DNA of 64,000 nt from Nocardia sp. MH4 (GTDB lineage Bacteria > Actinomycetota > Actinomycetes > Mycobacteriales > Mycobacteriaceae): contig NZ_LPNR01000108.1 of NCBI RefSeq assembly GCF_019266065.1, positions 62,001 through 126,000 of the forward strand, in the 5' to 3' direction. Under the pieces are notes generated by a model that saw only the letters and a program-made list of their open reading frames with translations, made no database searches and was not told where the DNA came from. Each line of letters begins with the position of its first letter. The stretch's first letter is position 1. The translations under genes and the position numbers were made by a program. Shown here piece after piece: positions 1 to 7,981 of the stretch.

Positions 1-1116
1 GCCATCCACGCCGGATATGAACCCGATCCTCAGACCGGTGCGGTCAACGTGCCCATCTACGCGAGCTCCACCTTCGCCCAGGACGGCGTCGGCGGCATGC
101 GCGGCGGCTACGAATACGCGCGCACCGGCAACCCGACGCGCACCGCGCTGGAAGGCAACCTCGCCGCCCTCGAATCGGGCAGCTTCGCGCGGGCTTTCGC
201 CTCCGGCATGGCGGCCACCGACTGCGCGCTGCGCGCCACCCTGCGCCCCGGCGATCACATCGTGATCCCCGACGACGCCTACGGCGGCACCTTCCGGCTC
301 ATCGACAAGGTCTTCAGCCAGTGGGGCATCGAGCACTCGCCCGCGCACATCGCCGATCTCGACCAGGTGCGCGCGGCCATCCGCCCCAACACCAAGCTGG
401 TGTGGATCGAGACCCCGACCAACCCGCTGCTGAGCATCGGTGACATCCCGGCGCTGGCCGACATCGCGCATGAGGCCGACGCCAAGCTGGTCGTCGACAA
501 CACCTTCGCCACCCCGTACCTGCAGCAGCCGCTGCTGCTCGGCGCCGACATCGTCGTGCACTCGACCACCAAGTACCTGGGTGGGCACTCCGACGTCGTC
601 GGCGGCGCCCTGATCACCAACAGCGAGGAGCTCGACACCGCGTTCGCGTTCCTGCAGAACGGCGCGGGCGCGGTGCCCGGCCCGTTCGACGCCTTCCTCA
701 CCTTGCGCGGCATCAAGACCCTGGCCGTGCGGATGGAGAAGCACTGCGACAACGCCGAGGTGATCGCGGAGTTCCTGACCAACCACCCGGCCATCTCGCA
801 GGTGATCTACCCGGGCCTGCCGACCCATCCGGGCTACCAGATCGCGCAGAAGCAGATGCGCCGCAGCGGCGGCATGATCTCGGTGCGACTGGCAGGCGGC
901 CGGGAGGCCGCGCTGAAGTTCTGCTCGCGCACCGAGATCTTCACCCTGGCCGAGTCGCTGGGCGGTATCGAGTCGCTCATCGAGCACCCGGGCGCGATGA
1001 CCCACGCCAGCACCGAGGGTTCGGCGCTGGAGGTCCCCGCCGACCTGGTGCGCCTCTCGGTCGGCATCGAGGACATCAGCGACCTGCTCGCCGATGTCGA
1101 GCAGGCTCTGAGCTGA
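1..1116 (+). CDS. metB: Cystathionine gamma-synthase, 5' end cut by window edge
   Basis: PLP-dependent trans-sulfuration enzyme that makes cystathionine from an activated homoserine and cysteine in methionine synthesis; cytoplasmic. The frame is already open at base 1 (first codons read AIHAGYEPDPQTGAV), so the true start lies upstream; 371 codons are visible. The PLP-binding lysine is in STTKYLGGHSD (Lys at codon 191), followed by the family's LAESLGGIESLIEHP stretch near the C terminus. It is first in a block ordered as M. tuberculosis metB-greA-Rv1081c-mca. Cystathionine gamma-lyase and homocysteine synthase share this fold; synteny with Rv1079 favours gamma-synthase. Confidence 0.93.
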   Translation, partial: AIHAGYEPDPQTGAVNVPIYASSTFAQDGVGGMRGGYEYARTGNPTRTALEGNLAALESGSFARAFASGMAATDCALRATLRPGDHIVIPDDAYGGTFRLIDKVFSQWGIEHSPAHIADLDQVRAAIRPNTKLVWIETPTNPLLSIGDIPALADIAHEADAKLVVDNTFATPYLQQPLLLGADIVVHSTTKYLGGHSDVVGGALITNSEELDTAFAFLQNGAGAVPGPFDAFLTLRGIKTLAVRMEKHCDNAEVIAEFLTNHPAISQVIYPGLPTHPGYQIAQKQMRRSGGMISVRLAGGREAALKFCSRTEIFTLAESLGGIESLIEHPGAMTHASTEGSALEVPADLVRLSVGIEDISDLLADVEQALS

Positions 1117-1137
1117 CCGGGACCCCACAGATGACGA

Positions 1138-1170
1138 AGCGGCCGCATCCGATGTTCGGGTGCGGCCGCT
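1138..1170. terminator. Hairpin between convergent metB and greA
   Basis: Inverted repeat with 10-bp arms AGCGGCCGCA and TGCGGCCGCT, extended by TCC/GGG around a 7-nt loop. It lies between the converging 3' ends of metB and greA and could stop transcription from both sides. There is no clear T-tract, which is common for actinobacterial terminators. Confidence 0.55.
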
Positions 1171-1211
1171 CGCGTTCGGGTTCGGTGGGTGCGGGCTCGG
1201 TCAGGCCAGGA

Positions 1212-1703
1212 TCAGCCGTGGTACGGCTCGGCGCTGACCAGCGTCACCTTCATGGTGTTGCCGTTGGGCAGCGTGTACTCGCGGGTCTCGCCCACCTTGG
1301 CGTCGATCAGCGCGCCGCCCAGCGGGGAGTTCGGCGAGTAGGTCTCGAGGTTGGTGGCGCCCAGGCCCTCTTCGCGAGTCGCGATCAGGAAGGTCTCGGT
1401 GTCGTCTTCGTCGCCGTCGTAGTAGACCGTGACGACCGAACCCGGCAGGGCGACGCCGGACTTGGTGGGGGCGACGCCGACCTTGGCGTTGTTCAGCAGC
1501 TCCTGCAGCTGGCGGATCCGCGCCTCCTGCTGGCCCTGCTCCTCGCGCGCGGCGTGGTAGCCGCCGTTCTCCTTGAGGTCGCCCTCTTCGCGGCGCTCGT
1601 TGATCTCGGCGGCAATGACCGGACGATTGGCAATGAGCGAGTCCAGCTCGCCCTTGAGCCTGTCGTGCGACTCCTGGGTAAGCCAGGTCACATTCTCGGT
1701 CAT
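1212..1703 (-). CDS. greA: Transcription elongation factor GreA
   Basis: Binds the RNA polymerase secondary channel and stimulates cleavage of backtracked transcripts. The 163-residue protein has the N-terminal coiled coil with the conserved EEGDLKENGGYHAAREEQ stretch that carries the catalytic acidic tip, then the FKBP-like C-terminal domain (SPNSPLGGALIDAKVG). ATG 1703 is chosen over the in-frame GTG at 1712 because a GGAG sits 8 nt before the ATG, while the GTG directly abuts it; the resulting N terminus MTENVTWLTQESHDRL matches mycobacterial GreA. It converges with metB and is followed downstream on the minus strand by no coupled gene. Confidence 0.95.
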   Translation of the reverse strand: MTENVTWLTQESHDRLKGELDSLIANRPVIAAEINERREEGDLKENGGYHAAREEQGQQEARIRQLQELLNNAKVGVAPTKSGVALPGSVVTVYYDGDEDDTETFLIATREEGLGATNLETYSPNSPLGGALIDAKVGETREYTLPNGNTMKVTLVSAEPYHG

Positions 1704-1941
1704 CTCGATCACTCCCTAGTAGTTGTTCCCGGCGCACCGGGATTCCCTGAAACCGGCGCTGTACCCTCCGGAGGAGGGCATGCACCAGCCCGACGGCTGG
1801 AGCGATCCTGGGGGTGAACCCGTAACCCGGAAACAGCACCGCTGGCCGCCAATGCAGCAAACACGGCTCCGAGCCCCGGAACCGTGTATCAGGCCATTTT
1901 AGCATGTCTCATAAATATGCAGGTCAGGCTAGGCGAGCCTG

Positions 1942-2400
1942 CTATTCGGCGCGCAAATAGCCCGGGACCTGGTCGGTGCAGCCGTAGATATCGCCCGCCG
2001 ACGGGCGCGCGGAGGACCTGACCGTGGTGGTCACCTGGACGCTGGTGGAATCGGAGCCGGGCACGAGCACCTCCCGCCTGCCGACCTCGGCGCTGTCGCG
2101 ATCCATGGCACGCACGAAGCAGACGACGGGCTGCCGCGGGTCGTCGCGGGTGACCTTCATCCGCACCGTCAGCGTGGCGTCGTCGACGACCACGTAGCCG
2201 AGTTGCTCGGTCTCGATCGCCTTCGGGCCGTACTTCTGGAACCCCAGAAAGGCGACGCCGACCCCGGCGACCAGCACACCGATCCCGAGAACGACCAGCA
2301 CCCACGTCCGGCGCGCCGGTGGTTTTGTGCCGTAACGGTCGGCGTGTCGGGCTGCGGCGGCGGCCGAGGTCGCCGCGGAGTCCGGTGCGGGCTCGGTCAT
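1942..2400 (-). CDS. DUF4307 membrane protein (Rv1081c-like)
   Basis: A 152-residue protein with a basic, proline-containing N-terminal tail (RYGTKPPARR), one transmembrane helix at about residues 33-53, and an extracytoplasmic domain with a cysteine pair (VVCFVRAMDRD and DIYGCTDQVPGY). This is the layout of the actinobacterial DUF4307 family, whose function is unknown. It sits between greA and the divergent mca exactly as Rv1081c does in M. tuberculosis. The open frame runs much further upstream, but the ATG at 2400 gives the family length and leaves 103 bp to the divergent mca start. Confidence 0.85.
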   Translation of the reverse strand: MTEPAPDSAATSAAAAARHADRYGTKPPARRTWVLVVLGIGVLVAGVGVAFLGFQKYGPKAIETEQLGYVVVDDATLTVRMKVTRDDPRQPVVCFVRAMDRDSAEVGRREVLVPGSDSTSVQVTTTVRSSARPSAGDIYGCTDQVPGYLRAE

Positions 2401-2503
2401 CGGTTTCTCGCTCCCGGGGGTGGTCGGAACAAACGGGGGGTCGGATGGAACTATAGGGAACGAAGTTCTGACACCCGCGAGCGAGAGCGATGGTGAACGA
2501 GAC

Positions 2504-3382
2504 GTGAGTGGCCTTCGCCTCATGGCGGTGCACGCACACCCCGACGACGAATCGAGCAAGGGCGCCGCGACCATGGCCAGGTACGCGGCCGAGGGCGTCG
2601 ACGTCCTGGTCGTGACGTTGACCGGTGGTGAACGCGGCAGCATCCTCAACCCCGCGATGGACACCCCCGGTGTCCTGGACCGGATCGAGGAGGTCCGGCG
2701 CGAGGAGATGGCCGCGGCCGCCCACGCGCTGGGCGTGCGCCAGCACTGGCTCGGCTTCGTCGACTCCGGCCTGCCCGAGGGCGACCCGCTGCCGCCGCTG
2801 CCCGAGGGCTGCTTCGCGCTGGTGCCGCTCGAGGAGTCGACCGAGGCACTGGTGCGCGTCGTGCGCGATTTCAAGCCGCACGTGATCACCACCTACGACG
2901 AGAACGGCGGCTACCCGCATCCGGATCACATCCGGTGCCACGAGGTGTCGGTCGCCGCGTACGAGACGGCGGGCGATCCGGCGAAGTTCCCCGCGGCGGG
3001 CGAGCCGTGGACCCCGCTCAAGCTGTACTACGACCACGGTTTCAGCATGAAGCGCCTGGAGGCCTTCGCCGAGGAGTACGAGCGCATCGGCGAACCGTTC
3101 CCGCTGCAGGAGTGGCTGGACCGGATGAAGCAGTTCAAGCGCGGCGATTCGTGGAGCCGGGTCACCACCCAGATCGAATGCTCCAAATACTTCCCCCAGC
3201 GTGACGACGCCCTGCGCGCGCACGCTACCCAGATCGATCCGAACGGGGCGTTCTTCGCGATCCCGTTGGAGATGCAGCAGCGGCTCTGGCCGACCGAGGA
3301 GTTCGAATTGGCCAAGACGAGGGTGAGCACCGCCATCCCGGAGACCGACCTGTTCGCCGGCATCGAGGACGCCGACCGGTGA
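2504..3382 (+). CDS. mca: Mycothiol S-conjugate amidase
   Basis: Zinc amidase that cleaves mycothiol S-conjugates of electrophiles and antibiotics, releasing a mercapturic acid for export and recycling GlcN-inositol; cytoplasmic detoxification. The metal motif AHPDDE is at residues 11-16 and the second ligand cluster HPDHIRCH at 139-146. The SKYFPQRDDALRAHATQIDPN stretch is typical of Mca rather than the related deacetylase MshB. GTG 2504 gives a 292-residue protein starting MSGLRLMAVHAHPDDE, matching the mycobacterial start; the open frame extends to 2420 with unrelated sequence. Its stop overlaps the next gene (TGATG). Presence of Mca implies the host makes mycothiol. Confidence 0.93.
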   Translation: MSGLRLMAVHAHPDDESSKGAATMARYAAEGVDVLVVTLTGGERGSILNPAMDTPGVLDRIEEVRREEMAAAAHALGVRQHWLGFVDSGLPEGDPLPPLPEGCFALVPLEESTEALVRVVRDFKPHVITTYDENGGYPHPDHIRCHEVSVAAYETAGDPAKFPAAGEPWTPLKLYYDHGFSMKRLEAFAEEYERIGEPFPLQEWLDRMKQFKRGDSWSRVTTQIECSKYFPQRDDALRAHATQIDPNGAFFAIPLEMQQRLWPTEEFELAKTRVSTAIPETDLFAGIEDADR

Positions 3383-3642
3383 TGTTGGTCTACCTCGCTC
3401 AGAACACCCCGACCGGACCCGAGTTCGGCAAGGCGTCGCCGCTGGGCCTGCTGGTCATCCTGATCCTGCTCGCGGGCACCGTGCTGCTCGTGCGCTCGAT
3501 GAACAAGCATCTCAAGGGCCTGCCCGAGACGTTCGAGCCCGAGCACCCGGAACCGGACCAGAAGGCGGACGAGGGCACCGAGCCGGGCGCCATCGAGCCG
3601 GAAGCCGGCGACAGCACCCCGCCGGCCCCGAAGACCGACTGA
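3382..3642 (+). CDS. Small single-pass membrane protein (Rv1083-like)
   Basis: An 86-residue protein with one transmembrane helix (about residues 17-37, GLLVILILLAGTVLLV) followed by an acidic, proline-rich cytoplasmic tail ending in PPAPKTD. Its ATG shares one base with the mca stop codon (TGATG), so translation is probably coupled to mca; a GTG one codon earlier is also possible. Rv1083 occupies the same place and has the same design in M. tuberculosis. The function is unknown; the context suggests a link to mycothiol or envelope metabolism, but nothing in the sequence shows it. Confidence 0.8.
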   Translation: MLVYLAQNTPTGPEFGKASPLGLLVILILLAGTVLLVRSMNKHLKGLPETFEPEHPEPDQKADEGTEPGAIEPEAGDSTPPAPKTD

Positions 3643-3643
3643 G

Positions 3644-3850
3644 CTAGGGCAGCTGCGCCATATCGGTCACCAGCTCGCCGACCAGATCCCTGGCGGCGGC
3701 CGCGTGCTCGGCCAGCTGCCGCGGCGCACCGGTCGCGCTGAGCTCGATCATCTTGTTCATCAACCCGAAGATGACCACGAGCCTGCGGAGCGCGGCTCTG
3801 CGCTCGGCCGCGGTCAACTCCGTGCTCTGTAGTGCCTCTGTCCCCGTCAC
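3644..3850 (-). CDS. Small helical hypothetical protein
   Basis: A 68-residue, mostly helical and Ala/Leu-rich protein beginning at a GTG and ending 1 bp from the converging Rv1083-like gene. I recognise no family. It contains a short basic helix (ERRAALRRLVVIFGLMNKMIEL) and no cysteine, signal peptide or membrane segment. The codon pattern is compatible with real coding sequence but no good ribosome-binding site precedes the GTG. It marks the point where the mycobacterial gene order breaks and the 15-kb accessory block begins. Confidence 0.5.
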   Translation of the reverse strand: MTGTEALQSTELTAAERRAALRRLVVIFGLMNKMIELSATGAPRQLAEHAAAARDLVGELVTDMAQLP

Positions 3851-3902
3851 GAGAGTGTGATCGTCGCACCGGCGCGCAATGTTTCGCCGAAACGCCTGGT
3901 AC

Positions 3903-4301
3903 TCACCAATCGATGAGGTCGAGCTCGTGGAGGCGGCGGAAGACCATCATGGAGCCGGGGGCCACGTGGTCCATGGCGGCGTATTCGCTGACGGTGAAGT
4001 AGCGGAATTCGGCGATTTCGCCGGTGGCGTGGGGTTCGCCGGTGAAGTCGGCGAGGAAACAGGTCATGTGCAGGCCGGTGTTCTTGCCGTGACCGAAGGC
4101 CTCGGCCTCGAAGATGCCGAGTTCGGCGACGCCGGAGAGCCCGACGCCGAGTTCCTCCTCGATCTCGCGATGGAGCGCCTCCAGGGGGGTTTCGCCCGGA
4201 TCGATCTTGCCGCCCGCCATGTAGAAGACGTCCTTGCCTTCCGGGCGCGTCTGGATCAGCCTGCGGTCGCGGACATGGGCGAGGGCGGCGGTGCGGATCA
4301 T
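3903..4301 (-). CDS. Nudix hydrolase
   Basis: Pyrophosphohydrolase of the Nudix superfamily; substrate not predictable. In the 132-residue product a perfect Nudix box, G(5x)E(7x)REUxEExGU, begins at GKIDPGETPLEALHREIEEE and carries the metal-binding glutamates. The ATG at 4301 directly precedes the conserved strand (MIRTAALAHVRDRRL); upstream open sequence is unrelated. It is the last gene of the minus-strand ethanolamine block, 50 bp downstream of the HAD lipoprotein gene, so it may be co-transcribed, but a role in that pathway is unproven. Confidence 0.88.
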   Translation of the reverse strand: MIRTAALAHVRDRRLIQTRPEGKDVFYMAGGKIDPGETPLEALHREIEEELGVGLSGVAELGIFEAEAFGHGKNTGLHMTCFLADFTGEPHATGEIAEFRYFTVSEYAAMDHVAPGSMMVFRRLHELDLIDW

Positions 4302-4351
4302 GGAGATCACTCTAGGGTGACTCGCCACATCGTCGACCGGTGATCCGGCTC

Positions 4352-5614
4352 TCACCCGAACACGAGGTCCTGCTGATCGGGGATCACGCTGCCGTCGGGA
4401 CGGTGCAACGGCGCGCCGCCGCCCGAGGGGGTGATGTAACCCGCCGTCGCGCAAGGGTACGGATCGGACTTGCGCGGCTTGGGGCCGAGGAACATCGGGT
4501 TCACCACCCACGTGCCGTCCGCCGAGCCGTAGGCATTGCACATCAGTTCGGTCTTGTTGCGGTTGATGACCAGGCGCAGGCCGGTCGCGTCGCCGAGGAA
4601 GACCACGTCGGTGTCGGAATCACCCGCGGCGAAGGCGGCGCGCCGGTCGGCGGGCAGCTGCTGGAAGGCCGCGGCGCCCCGGACGCCGAACACCTGCTCG
4701 TTGATCCGGCACCGCTTGCCGTCGATGTAGGTGATCACCTGGTCGGTCCCGGCATCGCCACAGCCGGGGAGGTGCCCGGTGTAGACGCCGTTGTCGGCCA
4801 GCAGGGGAACGCCCATGACCCGGTCACCGGGGATGTTCAGTTCCTCGGCCCAGACCTTGACCACCGGTTCGGCCGAGGCGGAGATGATGCGTACGTCGAA
4901 CCCGTTGTCCCGCAGCACCCGGATGAGGTCCGTCATCTGCGGGTAGTAGCGCACCCAGCCGTCGACCTTCGTGGTGCCGACGGTCTGCTCGGCTCCTTCG
5001 GCCGCGGCGAGGTTCTGCGCGCGGGCGGCGCGGGCGAAGTCGGTGATCTGGGCCTCGGTGTAGCCGCGCATCAGCTGAACGACCAACGCGTAGCCGGGTT
5101 CGGTGCGGCGGTGATCGTACTGCGTGAAGGCGGCTTTGCCCGATGTGGTCTTGGCGCTGTCGGCCACCGCGACCAGCTCGTCGGCGCAGGCGGTGTTCGT
5201 CGAGGTGGGCAGCGGGGTGTTCGGATCGGCGGCACCGCAGGCCGCGGCGAGCGCGCCCGCGGCGTCCGGGCTCAGATGCGCGCCGACCGTGGCCCAGTTC
5301 CGGTCGACGGGCTGCAATACCTTGTCGTTGGCCAGCATCCAATAGAACGTGGCGACGCCGATATCGTTCTTCACGACCGTGTTGTCCCAATCGAACAGCG
5401 CCAGCGGCGCCGCGCCGGTACCGCCCGCGCCGCACCGCCCGGTCTCCTCGATGAACCGCGCGATCCGTTCCTTGTTGTCCCCGTACCAGACCTGGCTCGC
5501 GTCGAGGGTCGAACAGGCCTCCGACACCGAGCGTGATTCGTCGGTTCCGCAGGCGGTCGCGGTCATCAGGGCAGCCGTCATCGCCACCGCCGCGAGGGCG
5601 GAGATCTTCGTCAT
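4352..5614 (-). CDS. HAD-superfamily lipoprotein phosphatase
   Basis: A 420-residue phosphatase predicted to act outside the membrane. The N terminus is a lipoprotein signal (about residues 1-22, ending MTATAC before GTDES). HAD motif I is FDWDNTVVKND (nucleophile and acid Asp), motif II is ISASAEP, and motif IV is AGDSDTD. It is coupled to eutC: the eutC stop and this ATG form TGACATG. That arrangement suggests a phosphatase releasing ethanolamine or choline from a phosphorylated head group before uptake. This substrate is inferred from context only; related HAD lipoproteins are often annotated as phosphoserine or phosphocholine phosphatases. Confidence 0.82.
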   Translation of the reverse strand: MTKISALAAVAMTAALMTATACGTDESRSVSEACSTLDASQVWYGDNKERIARFIEETGRCGAGGTGAAPLALFDWDNTVVKNDIGVATFYWMLANDKVLQPVDRNWATVGAHLSPDAAGALAAACGAADPNTPLPTSTNTACADELVAVADSAKTTSGKAAFTQYDHRRTEPGYALVVQLMRGYTEAQITDFARAARAQNLAAAEGAEQTVGTTKVDGWVRYYPQMTDLIRVLRDNGFDVRIISASAEPVVKVWAEELNIPGDRVMGVPLLADNGVYTGHLPGCGDAGTDQVITYIDGKRCRINEQVFGVRGAAAFQQLPADRRAAFAAGDSDTDVVFLGDATGLRLVINRNKTELMCNAYGSADGTWVVNPMFLGPKPRKSDPYPCATAGYITPSGGGAPLHRPDGSVIPDQQDLVFG

Positions 5615-5615
5615 G

Positions 5616-6500
5616 TCAGTGGTCCTTGTTCTCCAGCGCCGCGGCGATGGTCGAGGTATCTGCGCCCAGACTGTCGGCGCGGGAGGTGTCCTTGAGGTCG
5701 ACGCCCGAGCGTCCGAGCCTGCGCGCGCCCGCGACCAGTCCCGCCACGACGCGGGCGGCGTCGAGGTAGGTGAGTCCGTCGGGCGGGTGGATGTTGGAGA
5801 TGCAGTTGCGCTCGGCGTCGGCGCGGCCGGGACGCGGGGCGTGGGTCAGATAGATGCCCAGACTGTCGGCGACCGAGAGGCCGGGGCGTTCCCCGATGAT
5901 CACCAGGACCGTCCGCACGCCCATCGCCGCGGCGATGTGGTCGCCCAGGGCCACGCGCGCCTGGGTGGCGATCACCGGCGGGGCCAGGGTGTAGCGGTCG
6001 GCGAGTTCGTCGGCCAGCGCGCCCAGCAGACCCGCGCCGTGGTCGGTGAGCGCGCGCGGGGACAACCCGTCGGCGAGCACGAAACCGATGTCGGCACCGT
6101 GGTTGTCGATGCCGGACAGGTCGGCGGGCAGCCTGCCGAGGTCGGGACGGCGCAGATATTCCGAGCGGTCGGCGGCCTTGCTGGTCACCGTCACCGGCTC
6201 ACCCAGGCCCATGCTCGCGATCTGCTCGGTGAAGATCTCCACGTCGAGCGGGACGTGCACCGCGTCGCGGGCGGCGGCGTGCGCGGCCCGCAGGGCCAGG
6301 ACCTCGGTGGTGGGCAGGGCGTCACCGGTGCGGCCGAGCCCGATCCTGGCCTGGGTGTTGCGCCGCAGATCGCGCCAGAACTCCTGGGCCACAGCGGCTT
6401 CGGCGCGCTCGTCCGGTGTCGACTCGCCCACGACGTGTCCTCTCGGCTCGGTATTCGATCGCACGATGCGCAGCACGGGCTTGGTCGCGATGGGTTTCAT
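5616..6500 (-). CDS. eutC: Ethanolamine ammonia-lyase, small subunit
   Basis: Light subunit of the adenosylcobalamin-dependent lyase that converts ethanolamine to acetaldehyde and ammonia. The 294-residue protein contains the family stretches ARIGLGRTGDALPT, SEYLRRPDLGR and VLIIGERPGLSVADSLGIYLT, and the C-terminal NCISNIHPPDGL motif. ATG 6500 overlaps the eutB stop codon (ATGA), so the two subunits are translationally coupled. No microcompartment shell genes are in the window, so this is the simple, shell-less version of ethanolamine use. The stop codon lies one base from the following lipoprotein phosphatase start. Confidence 0.94.
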   Translation of the reverse strand: MKPIATKPVLRIVRSNTEPRGHVVGESTPDERAEAAVAQEFWRDLRRNTQARIGLGRTGDALPTTEVLALRAAHAAARDAVHVPLDVEIFTEQIASMGLGEPVTVTSKAADRSEYLRRPDLGRLPADLSGIDNHGADIGFVLADGLSPRALTDHGAGLLGALADELADRYTLAPPVIATQARVALGDHIAAAMGVRTVLVIIGERPGLSVADSLGIYLTHAPRPGRADAERNCISNIHPPDGLTYLDAARVVAGLVAGARRLGRSGVDLKDTSRADSLGADTSTIAAALENKDH

Positions 6501-7909
6501 CGGTTCGCCGCCAGGGCGCGCAGCGGTGACGACAGCGGTGCCACCTGGCGGATCCGGCCGTTGGCGTCGAGCATGCCGAGCCCGGACAGCCACGCCTCGA
6601 ATTCCGGTGCGGGGCGCAGGTTCAGCACCTGCCGCGCGTAGAGCGCGTCGTGGAAGCTCAGGCTCTGGTAGCCCAGCATCACGTCGTCGGCGCCCGGCAC
6701 GGCGATGACGAAGGCGCAGCCCGCCGCCCCCAGCAGGGTGAGCAGGGTGTCCATGTCGTCCTGGTCGGCTTCGGCGTGGTTGGTGTAGCAGACGTCCACG
6801 CCCATCGGCAGGCCGAGCAGCTTGCCGCAGAAGTGGTCCTCTAGCCCGGCCCGGATGATCTGCTTGCCGTCGTAGAGGTACTCGGGTCCGATGAACCCGA
6901 CGACCGTGTTCACCAGCAGCGGCCGCAGCTCCCTGGCGACGGCGTAGGCGCGTGCTTCCAGCGTCTGCTGATCCACCGGCCGATCACCCACGCCCAGATG
7001 AGCGTTCGCGCTCAGCGCCGAGCCCTGCCCGGTTTCCAGGTACATCACGTTGTCGCCGACGGTGCCGCGCGCGAGTGAGCGTCCGGCCTCGTTGCCCTCG
7101 CGCAGCAGCGCGAGGTTCACGCCGAAGCCGGCGTTCGCGCCCTCGGTGCCCGCCACCGACTGGAACACCAGATCCACCGGCGCGCCCGCCTCGATCAGCC
7201 CGATGGTCGTGGTGACGTGGGAGAGCACGCACGACTGGGTCGGGATGTCGAAGCGCAGCCGGACCTCGTCGAGCAGGTGCAGCAGGTCGGCGGTGGCCTG
7301 GGGCGAGTCGGTGGCCGGGTTGATGCCGATCACCGCGTCACCGCAGCCGAGCAGGAGCCCGTCCAGGGTGGCGGCGGCGATCCCGCGCGGATCGTCGGTC
7401 GGATGGTTGGGTTGCAGCCGGGTGCTCAACCGGCCGGGCAGGCCGATGGTGGTGCGGAAGCCCGCGGTCACCACGGTCGCCTTGGCCACCGCGATCAGAT
7501 CCTGATTGCGCATGATCTTGCTGACCGCCGCCACCATCTCCGGCGTCAGTCCGGGCGACACCGCGGCCAGCGTCGTCGCGGCGTCGTCGGTGGCGGCGAC
7601 CGCGAGCAGCCAGTCGCGCAGCCCGCCCACGGTGAGGTGGGCGATCGGGCCGAACGCGGTGCGGTCGTGGCTGTCGATGATCAGCCGGGTGACCTCGTCG
7701 GTCTCGTACGGCACGACCACTTCGTCGAGGAAGGTGGTCAGTGGCACGTCGGCCAGCGCCCACTGCGCGGCCGCCCGTTCGGCGTCGGTCGCGGCGGCGC
7801 AGCCGGCGAGCTGGTCGCCGCTGCGTTCGGGGGTGGCCTTGGCCAGGAGATCGACCAGGCCGTCGAACGTATAGGTCGTGGTGCCGGCGGAACTGCGGTA
7901 CACGGTCAT
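6497..7909 (-). CDS. eutB: Ethanolamine ammonia-lyase, large subunit
   Basis: Catalytic TIM-barrel subunit that binds cobalamin and ethanolamine. At 470 residues it matches the family's usual length and carries typical stretches such as DAVIGINPATDSPQ, PTQSCVLSHVTTTIG, FQSVAGTEGANAGFGVNL and YLETGQGSALSANAH. The start MTVYRSSAGTTTYTFDGL is followed by the usual N-terminal domain. It overlaps eutC by 4 bp and follows the permease gene after 72 bp that contain a strong hairpin. The enzyme needs adenosylcobalamin; no cobalamin gene is visible here. Confidence 0.95.
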   Translation of the reverse strand: MTVYRSSAGTTTYTFDGLVDLLAKATPERSGDQLAGCAAATDAERAAAQWALADVPLTTFLDEVVVPYETDEVTRLIIDSHDRTAFGPIAHLTVGGLRDWLLAVAATDDAATTLAAVSPGLTPEMVAAVSKIMRNQDLIAVAKATVVTAGFRTTIGLPGRLSTRLQPNHPTDDPRGIAAATLDGLLLGCGDAVIGINPATDSPQATADLLHLLDEVRLRFDIPTQSCVLSHVTTTIGLIEAGAPVDLVFQSVAGTEGANAGFGVNLALLREGNEAGRSLARGTVGDNVMYLETGQGSALSANAHLGVGDRPVDQQTLEARAYAVARELRPLLVNTVVGFIGPEYLYDGKQIIRAGLEDHFCGKLLGLPMGVDVCYTNHAEADQDDMDTLLTLLGAAGCAFVIAVPGADDVMLGYQSLSFHDALYARQVLNLRPAPEFEAWLSGLGMLDANGRIRQVAPLSSPLRALAANR

Positions 7910-7939
7910 CGGGTGCCGCCTCCTTTCGCGGGATCGGTG

Positions 7940-7968
7940 ACCCGGCGGCGATCGCGTCGCCGCCGGGT
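7940..7968 (-). other. Intercistronic hairpin between permease and eutB
   Basis: Perfect 12-bp inverted repeat (ACCCGGCGGCGA / TCGCCGCCGGGT) with a 5-nt loop in the 72-bp gap between the permease and eutB. With no T-tract and genes continuing in the same direction, it more likely protects or partly attenuates the transcript than ends it, allowing different levels of permease and enzyme. Confidence 0.45.
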
Positions 7969-7981
7969 GCCTGGGGTGCGG